Part shown: piece by piece, positions 1 to 5,945 of the stretch
Position numbering within the stretch: position 1 is the first letter of the stretch
How the letters are laid out: every line of letters starts with the position of its first letter
From: Rubritepida sp.
GTDB lineage: Bacteria > Pseudomonadota > Alphaproteobacteria > Acetobacterales > Acetobacteraceae
Direction: 5' to 3'
Length of the DNA stretch: 9,090 nt
Assembly (NCBI GenBank): GCA_007129145.1
Contig: SKWC01000014.1
Location: 1-9,090 of the forward strand
The notes under the pieces: generated by a model
What the model was told of the DNA's origin: nothing
The model's database searches: none
What the model saw: only the letters and a program-made list of their open reading frames with translations
Program-made: the position numbers and the translations under genes

Positions 1-184
1 CGAAGGCGGGCGCGGCCTCGTCGGCCGCGGTGAGGGGCACCGCCTCGACCAGCGCGGCCATGCGCGCGGCGAGGCCGAGGTTCATGGTCACGCCGGGCAG
101 GTGGGCAGGGTGCAGAGGCAGGCCGATGGCGGCTGCGGCCTGGCGGGCTAAGGCCTCGGGGTCGAAGTGCGGCGGGGCGGTCAT
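1..184 (-). CDS. AtzG-like protein (DUF4089), partial, N-terminal 61 residues
   Basis: This minus-strand reading frame starts at an ATG (184-182) and runs off the left edge without a stop. The 61 visible residues begin MTAPPHFDPEALARQAAAAI and continue with a LHPAHLPGV segment, NLGLAARMAALVEAVPL and an acidic DEAAPAF stretch. This is the pattern I recognise for the DUF4089/AtzG-like family: HLPGV, then a helical N-L-x-x-AARMAALV segment, then P-L and A-P-x-F. Known members are small partners of AtzE-type amidases in nitrogen-compound breakdown, and the amidase gene normally follows directly, which here would lie outside the window to the left. No good Shine-Dalgarno precedes the ATG. The gene is divergent from lysK. 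Assignment rests on pattern memory of a short protein, so it is fairly but not fully sure. Confidence 0.68.
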   Translation of the reverse strand, partial: MTAPPHFDPEALARQAAAAIGLPLHPAHLPGVTMNLGLAARMAALVEAVPLTAADEAAPAF

Positions 185-341
185 TGAGGCGTGGTGGCGC
201 GGCCGCGGGCGGTCCGCCAGGGGGTCGGCGGATGCCAAGTGGCCGTGCGAGGCAGGGTCTGCGTCCTGGCGCGGCAGCCATGCCGCCGGCTTGGGCAGAA
301 CGAGATTGACCACCCGCGCGGGCGCTGCCATCCCAGGGGTC
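185..341. promoter_or_regulatory. Divergent intergenic region between atzG-like and lysK
   Basis: These 157 bases separate two divergent starts and must hold the 5' signals of both genes. I see no convincing -35/-10 pair. TTGACC at 306-311 resembles a -35 element but has no matching -10 at the right distance. A perfect 10-bp palindrome, CCCGCGCGGG, lies at 313-322 just before lysK. AGGGG (335-339) is the likely lysK Shine-Dalgarno, only two bases from the ATG, which is short. An open frame on the plus strand crosses this region into lysK, but it overlaps the antisense atzG-like gene and shows no family resemblance. Confidence 0.4.
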
Positions 342-1964
342 ATGGCAAACTCCGATCTCCGTTCCGTCCGTGCCTGGCCCTTCGAGGAGGCGGCGAAGCT
401 CGCCGACCGGCTGGCGGCGACGGGGAAATCGGCGGCACTGTTGGAGACGGGGTATGGGCCCTCGGGCCTGCCGCATATCGGCACCTTCGGCGAGGTGGCG
501 CGGACCACCTGGGTGCGGCGCGCCTTCGCCGCCATGACGGGGCTGCCGACGCGGCTGCTGGCCTTCAGCGACGACATGGATGGGCTGCGCAAGGTGCCGG
601 ACAACGTGCCCAACAAGGAGATGCTGGCGCGGCACCTGGGGCAGCCGCTGACGCGCATCCCCGACCCCTTCGGCACGCACCAGAGCTTCGGCCACCACAA
701 CAACGCGCGGCTGCGCGCCTTCCTGGACGCATTCGGCTTCGAATACGAATTCGCGTCCAGCACGGAATACTACGCCTCGGGCCGGTTCGACGCGGCGCTG
801 CGGCGCATGCTGGAGGTGCATGACGCGGTGCGCGACGTCATCCTGCCCACGCTGGGGCCGGAGCGGCGCGCGACCTACTCGCCCTTCCTGCCCATCCATC
901 CGCGCAGCGGCGTGGTGATGCAGGTGCCGGTGGAGGAGACGCGGCCGGAGGCAGGAACCATCGTCTGGACCGACCCCGACAGCGGCGAGCGCTTCGAGAC
1001 GCCGGTGACCGGCGGCGCATGCAAGGCGCAGTGGAAGGCGGATTGGGCGCTGCGCTGGTACGCGCTGGGCGTGGATTACGAGATGTCGGGCAAGGACCTG
1101 ATCGACAGCGTGAAGCTGAGTTCCGCGATCTGCCGCATCCTGGGCGCGGAGCCGCCGATCAGCTTCACCTATGAGCTGTTCCTGGACGAGGCGGGGCAGA
1201 AGATCAGCAAGAGCAAGGGCAACGGGCTGACCATCGAGCAGTGGCTGGACTATGGCCCGCCCGAGAGCCTGTCGGTGTTCATGTATGCCTCGCCGGGCAG
1301 CGCCAAGCGGCTGCACAAGGGGGTGATCCCGCGCGCGGTGGATGACTGGATTGGTCATGTGGAGAAGCTGCGCGCGGCCCCCGACCCGGCGAACCCGGCC
1401 TGGCACGTGCACGGCGGCGCGCCGCCGGCCGAGAATCTGCCGCCGATCTCCTATGCCACGCTGCTGAACCTCGCGGGGATCGCGAACACGGACGAGCCGG
1501 CGCGGCTGTGGGCCTTCATCCGCAAATACGTGCCCGATGCGGCGCCGGAGCATGAGCCGATGCTGGACCGGCTGGTGCACAATGCCTGCGCCTACTGGCG
1601 CGACTGGGTGGCGCCGGCGCGGCACTTCCGGCCGCCGACAGCGGAGGAGGCCGAGGCGATGCGGGAACTGGCGCGGCTGCTGCGCGAGCGGCGGCCGGAA
1701 TTCGAGGCGCTGCCGCCCGGCCCGACGCGCGAGGCCGCCATCCAGGATGCGGTGTATGACGCGGGGAGGCGGCCGCCCTTCGCGGTGGTGAATCCCAAGA
1801 CAGGCGCGATGGGCGTGGGCCGGGCCTGGTTCCAGGCGCTGTATGAGGTGCTGCTGGGCAAGAGTGAAGGGCCGCGCTTCGGGGGCACCATCGCAGTCAT
1901 GGGCATAGACGAGGCCTGCGCGATGATCGAGGGCGCGCTGGTGCGGGAGAACGCCCCGGCGTGA
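342..1964 (+). CDS. lysK: Lysyl-tRNA synthetase, class I
   Basis: This cytoplasmic enzyme charges tRNA(Lys) with lysine using ATP. The 540-residue product has the class I signatures: the HIGH-type motif is HIGT at residues 45-48, within GPSGLPHIGTFGEVART, and the KMSKS-type motif is KISKS at residues 287-291, followed by KGNG. The length fits the class I (archaeal/alphaproteobacterial/spirochaete) family rather than class II LysS. The N-terminal half forms the Rossmann catalytic core, and the helical C-terminal part would bind the anticodon stem. I chose the ATG at 342, preceded by AGGGG, because the family begins close to the RSVRAWPFEEA segment. An open frame extends upstream to about 30 but runs antisense to the AtzG-like gene. 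The stop overlaps the GTG of the downstream mprF-like gene, implying co-translation. No defect is visible. Confidence 0.95.
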   Translation: MANSDLRSVRAWPFEEAAKLADRLAATGKSAALLETGYGPSGLPHIGTFGEVARTTWVRRAFAAMTGLPTRLLAFSDDMDGLRKVPDNVPNKEMLARHLGQPLTRIPDPFGTHQSFGHHNNARLRAFLDAFGFEYEFASSTEYYASGRFDAALRRMLEVHDAVRDVILPTLGPERRATYSPFLPIHPRSGVVMQVPVEETRPEAGTIVWTDPDSGERFETPVTGGACKAQWKADWALRWYALGVDYEMSGKDLIDSVKLSSAICRILGAEPPISFTYELFLDEAGQKISKSKGNGLTIEQWLDYGPPESLSVFMYASPGSAKRLHKGVIPRAVDDWIGHVEKLRAAPDPANPAWHVHGGAPPAENLPPISYATLLNLAGIANTDEPARLWAFIRKYVPDAAPEHEPMLDRLVHNACAYWRDWVAPARHFRPPTAEEAEAMRELARLLRERRPEFEALPPGPTREAAIQDAVYDAGRRPPFAVVNPKTGAMGVGRAWFQALYEVLLGKSEGPRFGGTIAVMGIDEACAMIEGALVRENAPA

Positions 1965-3865
1965 GGCGCCTCTGGCCGTTCCTGCGGCGGCATGGCGCCA
2001 CGCTGTTCGGGCTGCTGCTGCTGCTCGGCGCCATCTGGGTCGTGCAGCGCGAGTTCCGCAACCTGTCTTTCGCGGATGTGCGGGCGGCGATGTTGGCGAT
2101 CCCGCTGTCGGCGCTGTGGCTGGCGGGGGGGCTGACGGTCACGGCCTTCGCGGTGCTCGGGCTGTATGACTGGCTGGGCGCGCGCTATGCGGGGCGACCA
2201 TCCAGCTTCGGGCGGGCGCTGTTCGCGTCCTTCTGCGGCTACACGCTGGCGCACAACATCGGCTTCGCCGCCGTCTCGGGGGCGGCGGTGCGCTACCGGC
2301 TCTATTCGGCCTGGGGATATTCGCCGCTCGAGATCGGCAAGATCATCGGCTTCACCTCGCTCACCTTCGGGCTGGGCGGCCTGGCGCTGGGCGGGGCGGT
2401 GCTGCTGTTCGAGCCGGAGGTGCTGCCTTGGGGCCTGCCGTCCTGGGTGCTCCAGCTGCTGGGCGTGCCGATGCTGGCCGTGGTGGCTGCCTATATCCTC
2501 CTGAGCCGGCTGAAGCGGTCGGTGCGGCTGTTCGGGCATCAGGTGGACATGCCCGGGGTGCGTCTGGCGCTGGCGCAGACGCTGCTGGCCGCCGGGGACC
2601 TCGCGATTACAGCGGGCATCTTCTTCGTGCTTCTGCCGCCCGCGCCGGGGCTGACCTTCCTGCATTTCGTGGGCATCTATCTCGCGGCCTATGCGGCGGG
2701 GATCGCGGCCCATGTCCCGGGAGGGCTGGGCGTGTTCGACGGCGCCATCCTGCTGGGGCTTTCGCCGCATCTGGGCGCGGCCGAGGTGGTGGGCGCGCTG
2801 CTCGCGTTCCGCCTTTACTACTACATCGTGCCGCTGTTCCTGGCCGGGGGCATGTTCGGCGGCTTCGAGCTGTCGCAGCGCGGCGACTGGCTCAGCAGGT
2901 TCGGCGCATGGGCGCGCGGCGCGCTGGCGCTGGAGGTGCCGGCGATGACCGGCCTGGTCGCGGTGATGGGCGCGGTGATGATCCTGCTGGGCAGTCTGCC
3001 GGTGGATGTGACGGCGCTGAAGCGCTGGGCCGGTTACGAGGCCGCGCTGGCGTCGCAATTCGCCGCCTCGGTGGTGGGGTCGCTGCTGCTGGTGATGGCC
3101 TTCGGGCTGTCGCGGCGGCTGACAATCGCCTGGGCGGGCGCGCTGCTGCTGCTGCTGAACGGCGCCTTCATCGCCTGGCTGCGGGACGAGGCCTGGTGGA
3201 CCTGGGGCGGCTTCCTGCTCGTGGCGGCGCTGTTGGGCACCATGCGGCTGGCCTTCTACCGGCCGAGCAGGTTGCGGCGGGAGCCGCTGTCGAACGAGAT
3301 CCTGTTGCCGCTGGCCGCGGCTTCACTGTGCGGCGCGGCGCTGGCTGTGATCGCCAATGCCGATGAAGTGCAGGGGGACTTCTGGTGGGAGGTGGTGATC
3401 GGCTCGACCGCGCCGCCGCAGCTGCGCTTCGCGGTGGGAATCACGGCGCTGCTGCTGCTGGTGGGCGTGGTGCGGCTGCTGCGGCCGGCGGGCATCGCGG
3501 CGGAGCCTCTGTCGCCGGAGGCGCGCGCGCGGCTGGCCGCGCTGGGTACCCCGAACCCCGAGAGGGCGGAGGCGGTGCTGTGGGGCGAGGCCGGGCGGGC
3601 AGGCCTGGCCTTCAGGCGGCATGGGCGGGTCTGGGTGGCACAGGGCGATCCGGTGGGCGAGTCGCGCGACGCGATCTCGGCGATCTGGCGGTTCCGCGAC
3701 CTGTGCGAACGGCAGGGGGTGCGGCCGGCCTTCCTGGATGTGGGCGAGGCGTATTTGCGGGTCTATGCGGATACCGGCCTGCAGACCCTGGCCGACCCGG
3801 CGCGCCCGGGCCGCTTCATGGCCTGCGATGCCGGCCGCGACCTGGGGGTGCTGCGGGAGCTGTAG
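1961..3865 (+). CDS. mprF: MprF-like lysylphosphatidylglycerol flippase/synthase, C-terminally truncated
   Basis: MprF proteins transfer an amino acid from aminoacyl-tRNA to phosphatidylglycerol and flip the product outward, lowering envelope negative charge. This 634-residue product shows about 14 hydrophobic segments up to roughly residue 505. They include the flippase-domain stretches AAVSGAAVRYRLYSAWGYS (the start of the first loop region) and AHVPGGLGVFDGAILL. A cytosolic part follows that matches the beginning of the DUF2156 GNAT synthase domain (FRRHGRVWVAQGDPVG, IWRFRDLCERQG, YADTGLQ). Full MprF is typically about 840-870 residues, so some 200 catalytic residues are missing. The last 26 or so residues do not look like MprF. 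Lysine transfer is therefore probably lost, while flipping might survive. The GTG start overlaps the lysK TGA (GTGA), which couples it to the donor-tRNA enzyme. It could instead be annotated simply as an LPG_synthase_TM/UPF0104 protein or a pseudogene. Confidence 0.85.
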   Translation: MRRLWPFLRRHGATLFGLLLLLGAIWVVQREFRNLSFADVRAAMLAIPLSALWLAGGLTVTAFAVLGLYDWLGARYAGRPSSFGRALFASFCGYTLAHNIGFAAVSGAAVRYRLYSAWGYSPLEIGKIIGFTSLTFGLGGLALGGAVLLFEPEVLPWGLPSWVLQLLGVPMLAVVAAYILLSRLKRSVRLFGHQVDMPGVRLALAQTLLAAGDLAITAGIFFVLLPPAPGLTFLHFVGIYLAAYAAGIAAHVPGGLGVFDGAILLGLSPHLGAAEVVGALLAFRLYYYIVPLFLAGGMFGGFELSQRGDWLSRFGAWARGALALEVPAMTGLVAVMGAVMILLGSLPVDVTALKRWAGYEAALASQFAASVVGSLLLVMAFGLSRRLTIAWAGALLLLLNGAFIAWLRDEAWWTWGGFLLVAALLGTMRLAFYRPSRLRREPLSNEILLPLAAASLCGAALAVIANADEVQGDFWWEVVIGSTAPPQLRFAVGITALLLLVGVVRLLRPAGIAAEPLSPEARARLAALGTPNPERAEAVLWGEAGRAGLAFRRHGRVWVAQGDPVGESRDAISAIWRFRDLCERQGVRPAFLDVGEAYLRVYADTGLQTLADPARPGRFMACDAGRDLGVLREL

Positions 3866-3877
3866 ATCCGCGGCCGC

Positions 3878-4531
3878 CTACTGGCTGCTCCAGAGGATGC
3901 GGTGCATCCAGGCCACGTCGTCGAGGTCGAAGGTGTAGTCGGGATGAGCGGGGTTGAGGCTTGCGACCTCGACGCGCCGGGCGCTCTGGCGGCGCAGTTC
4001 CTTGGCCATCACTTCGCCCTTGCGGGTGCGCAGCACCACGCGGTCGCCGCGCCGGATGGGGGCGGCGGGCGAGACGATGACGATGTCGCCGTCGCGGAAG
4101 ACGGGGGCCATGGATTCACCCGAGATCTCGAGCGCATAGGCATTGGCGTCGCCGATCTCGGGCAGGCTGATCTCGTCCCAGCCGCCGCCGACAGGAAAGC
4201 CGCCATCGTCGAAATAGCCTTCGCTGCCGGCCTGAGCGAGGCCGATCAACGGCACGCGGCGCGGCGGGGTTCGGCCGGCGCGGATGCTGCCGTTCATGCC
4301 GCCATGGCGGGCGACGAGGTTCGAGAATTCCTCGATGCCCGCGCCGGTGGCGGCGAGGACCTTGGCGATGCTCTCGGTCGAGGGCCAGCGGGCCCGGCCG
4401 TCAGGCCCGACTCGCTTCGATGGGTTGAAGGCGGTGGGATCGAGGCCGGCGCGGCGCGCCAGCCCGGATGGCGAGAGCCCATTTTCCGCGGCGAGCGCGT
4501 CGAGGGCGCGCCAGATGTCGTCGTGTCGCAT
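3878..4531 (-). CDS. LexA/CI-like S24 transcriptional repressor with HTH
   Basis: This 217-residue protein has an N-terminal helix-turn-helix (about residues 5-70, including LSPSGLARRAGLDPTAFN and WPSTESIAKVLAATG) and a C-terminal S24 peptidase domain. The serine is S140 in ISGESMAPVFRDGD and the lysine is K177 in VMAKEL, matching the LexA/CI Ser-Lys dyad. A likely self-cleavage site, A101-G102, lies in PLIGLAQAGSEG. Such repressors cleave themselves when RecA is active on single-stranded DNA, releasing target promoters. The gene points away from the phage-type genes, sharing an A/T-rich control region with them. Its 3' end lies 12 bases from the stop of the truncated mprF-like gene. Very similar S24 regulators occur widely in alphaproteobacterial chromosomes, so it may be a domesticated regulator rather than a strict prophage repressor. 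The start lacks a clear Shine-Dalgarno. Confidence 0.88.
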   Translation of the reverse strand: MRHDDIWRALDALAAENGLSPSGLARRAGLDPTAFNPSKRVGPDGRARWPSTESIAKVLAATGAGIEEFSNLVARHGGMNGSIRAGRTPPRRVPLIGLAQAGSEGYFDDGGFPVGGGWDEISLPEIGDANAYALEISGESMAPVFRDGDIVIVSPAAPIRRGDRVVLRTRKGEVMAKELRRQSARRVEVASLNPAHPDYTFDLDDVAWMHRILWSSQ

Positions 4532-4674
4532 GGCTCAGGAAGATGTTCGGTCCCGCGCCGTCACGCAATAGGAAAATCTTGCTTTTTTGTCTTTACGAAG
4601 AAACACAACCTCCGGTAAGCATTCGGTCACCGGGCACGCCTCGGAAACACCCCCCGAAGACAAGGTCAAAACCC
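4532..4674. promoter_or_regulatory. Divergent control region, probable operator/promoters of repressor and early genes
   Basis: Bases from about 4565 to 4610 are markedly A/T-rich against very G+C-rich surroundings, as expected for a phage-type switch region. The imperfect dyad GCAATAGGAAAATCTTGC spans 4565-4582, with outer arms GCAA/TTGC. A second short inverted repeat, TCTT-TACG-AAGA, lies just to its right (4590-4601). Read on the minus strand, an AAGACA element, 17 bases and TATTGC form a weak promoter candidate for the repressor that overlaps the dyad, which would allow autorepression. I found no clear rightward -10. AAGG at 4662-4665 is the probable ribosome site for the gene at 4675. 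Confidence 0.5.
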
Positions 4675-5100
4675 ATGTCCGCTTCCCCTCGCTCCAGCCA
4701 CACCCCCATCCTGGGCAGCCTCGCGCGGGCCGAGCCCTTCCGCTCGGCCGAGGAGGCGTGGTTCTGGACCATGGCCGCCCTGGTGGCGCGGCGCGACGGC
4801 GCGCGCATCACCGCGGGCAAGGGCACCACCGTGCGACCCTGCGAGCCCGACGATGTGGTGAAGTGCCTCGACCGCCTGTATCGGCAGCGCCGCATCACCC
4901 TGGTGCATGCGCGCATCATGAGGCTGTGGGGCGAGCGCGGCATGCCGCCCGCGCCGCAGGATCGGGCTGATTTCCAGCTGTGGAATGAGGCCATGGACCG
5001 CTTGGAATTCCCCCTCCGTATCAAAGGTATCGTGGCAGAGGCGCCGGCCGCGCCGCGGCAGAGCGCGCAGATCCTGCCCTTTCCGGGGCGCCGCGCGTGA
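4675..5100 (+). CDS. Conserved alphaproteobacterial protein of unknown function
   Basis: The product has 141 residues. It is soluble, with no signal peptide or membrane segment. The core spans residues 21-120: PFRSAEEAWFWTM, then ARRDGARI, the notable RPCEPDDVVKCLDRLYRQRRI (residues 54-74), then HARIMRLWGERGMPP and LWNEAMDRLEFPLRIKGIV. I recall similar proteins with RPCEPDDI and a closing DRL-x(5-8)-KGIV in other alphaproteobacteria, without a known function. The start at 4675 is supported by AAGG nine bases upstream and by family-like residues beginning about 20 residues in. It is the first plus-strand gene opposite the S24 repressor and is probably controlled by it. Its TGA overlaps the GTG of the next gene. 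No catalytic motif is obvious, and DNA or RNA binding is possible but unsupported. Confidence 0.8.
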   Translation: MSASPRSSHTPILGSLARAEPFRSAEEAWFWTMAALVARRDGARITAGKGTTVRPCEPDDVVKCLDRLYRQRRITLVHARIMRLWGERGMPPAPQDRADFQLWNEAMDRLEFPLRIKGIVAEAPAAPRQSAQILPFPGRRA

Positions 5101-5549
5101 AGCCAAGCCACCGCCGGCACGCGCCGCCGCAGCAGGCCTGGATCGTCTTCGCCGGGCGGGCCGACCACGGTTGGCAGCGCTGGCTGAGGCCGGGCTTCCG
5201 CCACTGCTTCGCCGCCCTGCATGACGGCGAGGGCTGGCTGGTTGTGGAGGCGCTGACCGGGCGGCTGCTGGTGTCGCGGCTGGCGGTTACGCCCGGATTT
5301 GACGTACCCAACTTCTATCGTCGCGCCGAGATGACGGTGCTGGGGCCGTTCACGGTGCGCGAAGCCACTGGCGGCGGGATTTCGGGACGGCTTCCGGGTT
5401 GGCTGCCGCTCAATTGCGTGAACGTGTGCCGCGCCCTGATCGGCCCGCATGCGCCCACCGCCTGGACCCCTCATGGGTTGTATCGGGGCCTTCTTCGCAG
5501 TGACGTTAATAGGAAAAAGTTCTTGACGTTCGCCTCTGATCCAGGTTAA
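5097..5549 (+). CDS. Putative permuted papain-like cysteine peptidase/amidase of phage type
   Basis: This 150-residue protein starts at GTG 5097, overlapping the upstream stop as GTGA. It shows RPGFRHCFAALHDGEGWLVVEAL (His36, beside Cys37), then PLNCVNVCRALIG (Cys107, Cys111), then TPHGLYRGLL near the end. A histidine in GFRH, a strand ending in a hydrophobic pair, a late N-C-V cysteine and a TPxxLYRxL tail match a phage-associated protein family I recall. In that family His precedes Cys, as in circularly permuted NlpC/P60- or LRAT-like papain folds. Activity on peptide or amide bonds is inference from this arrangement. The residues after GLYRGLL (about 133-150) are encoded by A/T-rich DNA that also holds a repeated motif and a promoter-like element, so the end looks appended. 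Alternatives are a structural phage protein or an acyltransferase-like enzyme. Confidence 0.7.
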   Translation: MKPSHRRHAPPQQAWIVFAGRADHGWQRWLRPGFRHCFAALHDGEGWLVVEALTGRLLVSRLAVTPGFDVPNFYRRAEMTVLGPFTVREATGGGISGRLPGWLPLNCVNVCRALIGPHAPTAWTPHGLYRGLLRSDVNRKKFLTFASDPG

Positions 5550-5551
5550 AC
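5505..5551 (+). promoter_or_regulatory. Candidate promoter with upstream repeated motif, driving leader RNA and late genes
   Basis: The motif AATAGGAAAA at 5508-5517, followed by TCTTG at 5521-5525, repeats the core of the element at 4565-4582. TTGACG (5523-5528) is a good -35 match. After 17 bases comes TTAAAC (5546-5551), a weak -10. The heptamer TGACGTT occurs twice, at 5501-5507 and 5524-5530, 23 bases apart. The element lies inside the last codons of the preceding gene and immediately before a hairpin-terminator leader and the virion genes. That position supports a regulatory role, although the -10 is poor. Confidence 0.5.
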
Positions 5552-5680
5552 AGTCCCTGTCAACGGGCGAACTGCGTCCGCTGGCTTTCCTCCCTCTCCC
5601 ATGCATCCGGTGGCGTCTCGCCGACGGATGGAACTTGAGCGGCGGGCCCCCTGGATGGGTGGCCCGCCGTTTCTTTTTTC
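5552..5680 (+). ncRNA. Candidate leader RNA or small RNA with two hairpins
   Basis: Transcription from the promoter candidate at 5523-5551 would give an RNA of about 120 nt ending at the terminator near 5678. It carries a C/U-rich stretch (TTTCCTCCCTCTCCC, 5586-5600) resembling the anti-Shine-Dalgarno loops of some alphaproteobacterial small RNAs. A strong hairpin follows at 5604-5630 (CATCCG/CGGATG outer stem, GGCG/CGCC inner stem, TCT loop, one mismatch), then the terminator stem. No convincing protein is encoded. It may be a free small RNA or the untranslated leader of the late operon, comparable in layout to the phage lambda pR'-tR' region. RNA data are needed to tell these apart. Confidence 0.45.
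5640..5679 (+). terminator. Intrinsic (Rho-independent) terminator upstream of virion genes
   Basis: GGCGGGCC (5641-5648) pairs perfectly with GGCCCGCC (5661-5668) around a 12-base loop, with one further C-G pair outside. The stem is followed directly by GTTTCTTTTTTC (5669-5680), a clear U-tract. It lies between the permuted peptidase gene and the 70-residue phage protein, so it would stop read-through into the virion genes unless bypassed. Confidence 0.85.
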
Positions 5681-5727
5681 TGCGCATGGGAATGGGCAAC
5701 CCCGATCCTGTCAGGAGAACCGCGCGC

Positions 5728-5940
5728 ATGGGAGGCCTGTTCCGCGCCCCGAAGCCGGTGGTCATTCCACCGCCGCCACCGCCCGAGCTTCTTCCCGCGC
5801 CGGCCGCCGCGGAACAGGCGCGCGTCGCGGCGCACAGCCGCGCCGCCCGCGGCCGTGCGGGCACCATCCTGACCTCCGAGCGCGGGGTTGTGGACGGGCT
5901 GCCGCGCGACCTGCCGCGCAAATCGCTGTTGGGCGAGTGA
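5728..5940 (+). CDS. Small Pro-rich phage protein upstream of portal
   Basis: The product has 70 residues. It begins MGGLFRAPKP, contains a run of six prolines at residues 14-19, an Ala/Arg-rich middle (about 22-44) and the segment RGRAGTILTSERGV followed by a C-terminal RKSLLGE. Small phage proteins with MGG-F-x-PK, a proline run, R-x-STILT/AGTILT and a terminal LLG are common beside podovirus portal genes, and I recognise this layout. Their function is not established, and a head or connector-associated role is inference. AGGAG at 5713-5717, ten bases before the ATG, fixes the start. It is the first gene after the intrinsic terminator and is followed by the portal gene, whose alternative GTG start overlaps its stop. 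The proline run may slow translation unless EF-P helps. Confidence 0.75.
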   Translation: MGGLFRAPKPVVIPPPPPPELLPAPAAAEQARVAAHSRAARGRAGTILTSERGVVDGLPRDLPRKSLLGE

Positions 5941-5945
5941 TCGGC

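Noticed and set aside
30..341. Plus-strand upstream extension of the lysK frame
   Set aside because: It runs antisense to the AtzG-like gene, has no resemblance to LysRS N-termini, and the ATG at 342 with AGGGG fits the family start.
1592..3058. Long minus-strand frame of 488 codons
   Set aside because: It covers lysK and mprF in antisense, and its product is rich in Arg, Gln, His and Pro, typical of G+C-driven shadow frames.
3870..3877. GCGGCCGC palindrome between mprF and the repressor gene as a terminator or attachment site
   Set aside because: Eight bases, no U-tract and no second copy seen; such palindromes are expected in this G+C-rich DNA.
3902..4618. Plus-strand frame of 238 codons over the repressor
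   Set aside because: Antisense to a clear S24 repressor with all catalytic residues; composition is that of a shadow frame.
5519..5531. GTTC-TTGAC-GTTC as an alphaproteobacterial LexA box
   Set aside because: The alphaproteobacterial LexA site is GTTC-N7-GTTC; here the spacing is 5 bases, so it is not a match, though a variant cannot be excluded.
5601..5945. Upstream extension of the portal frame
   Set aside because: It crosses the intrinsic terminator and the whole 70-residue gene, and the portal family begins near MEPQQILARQ.
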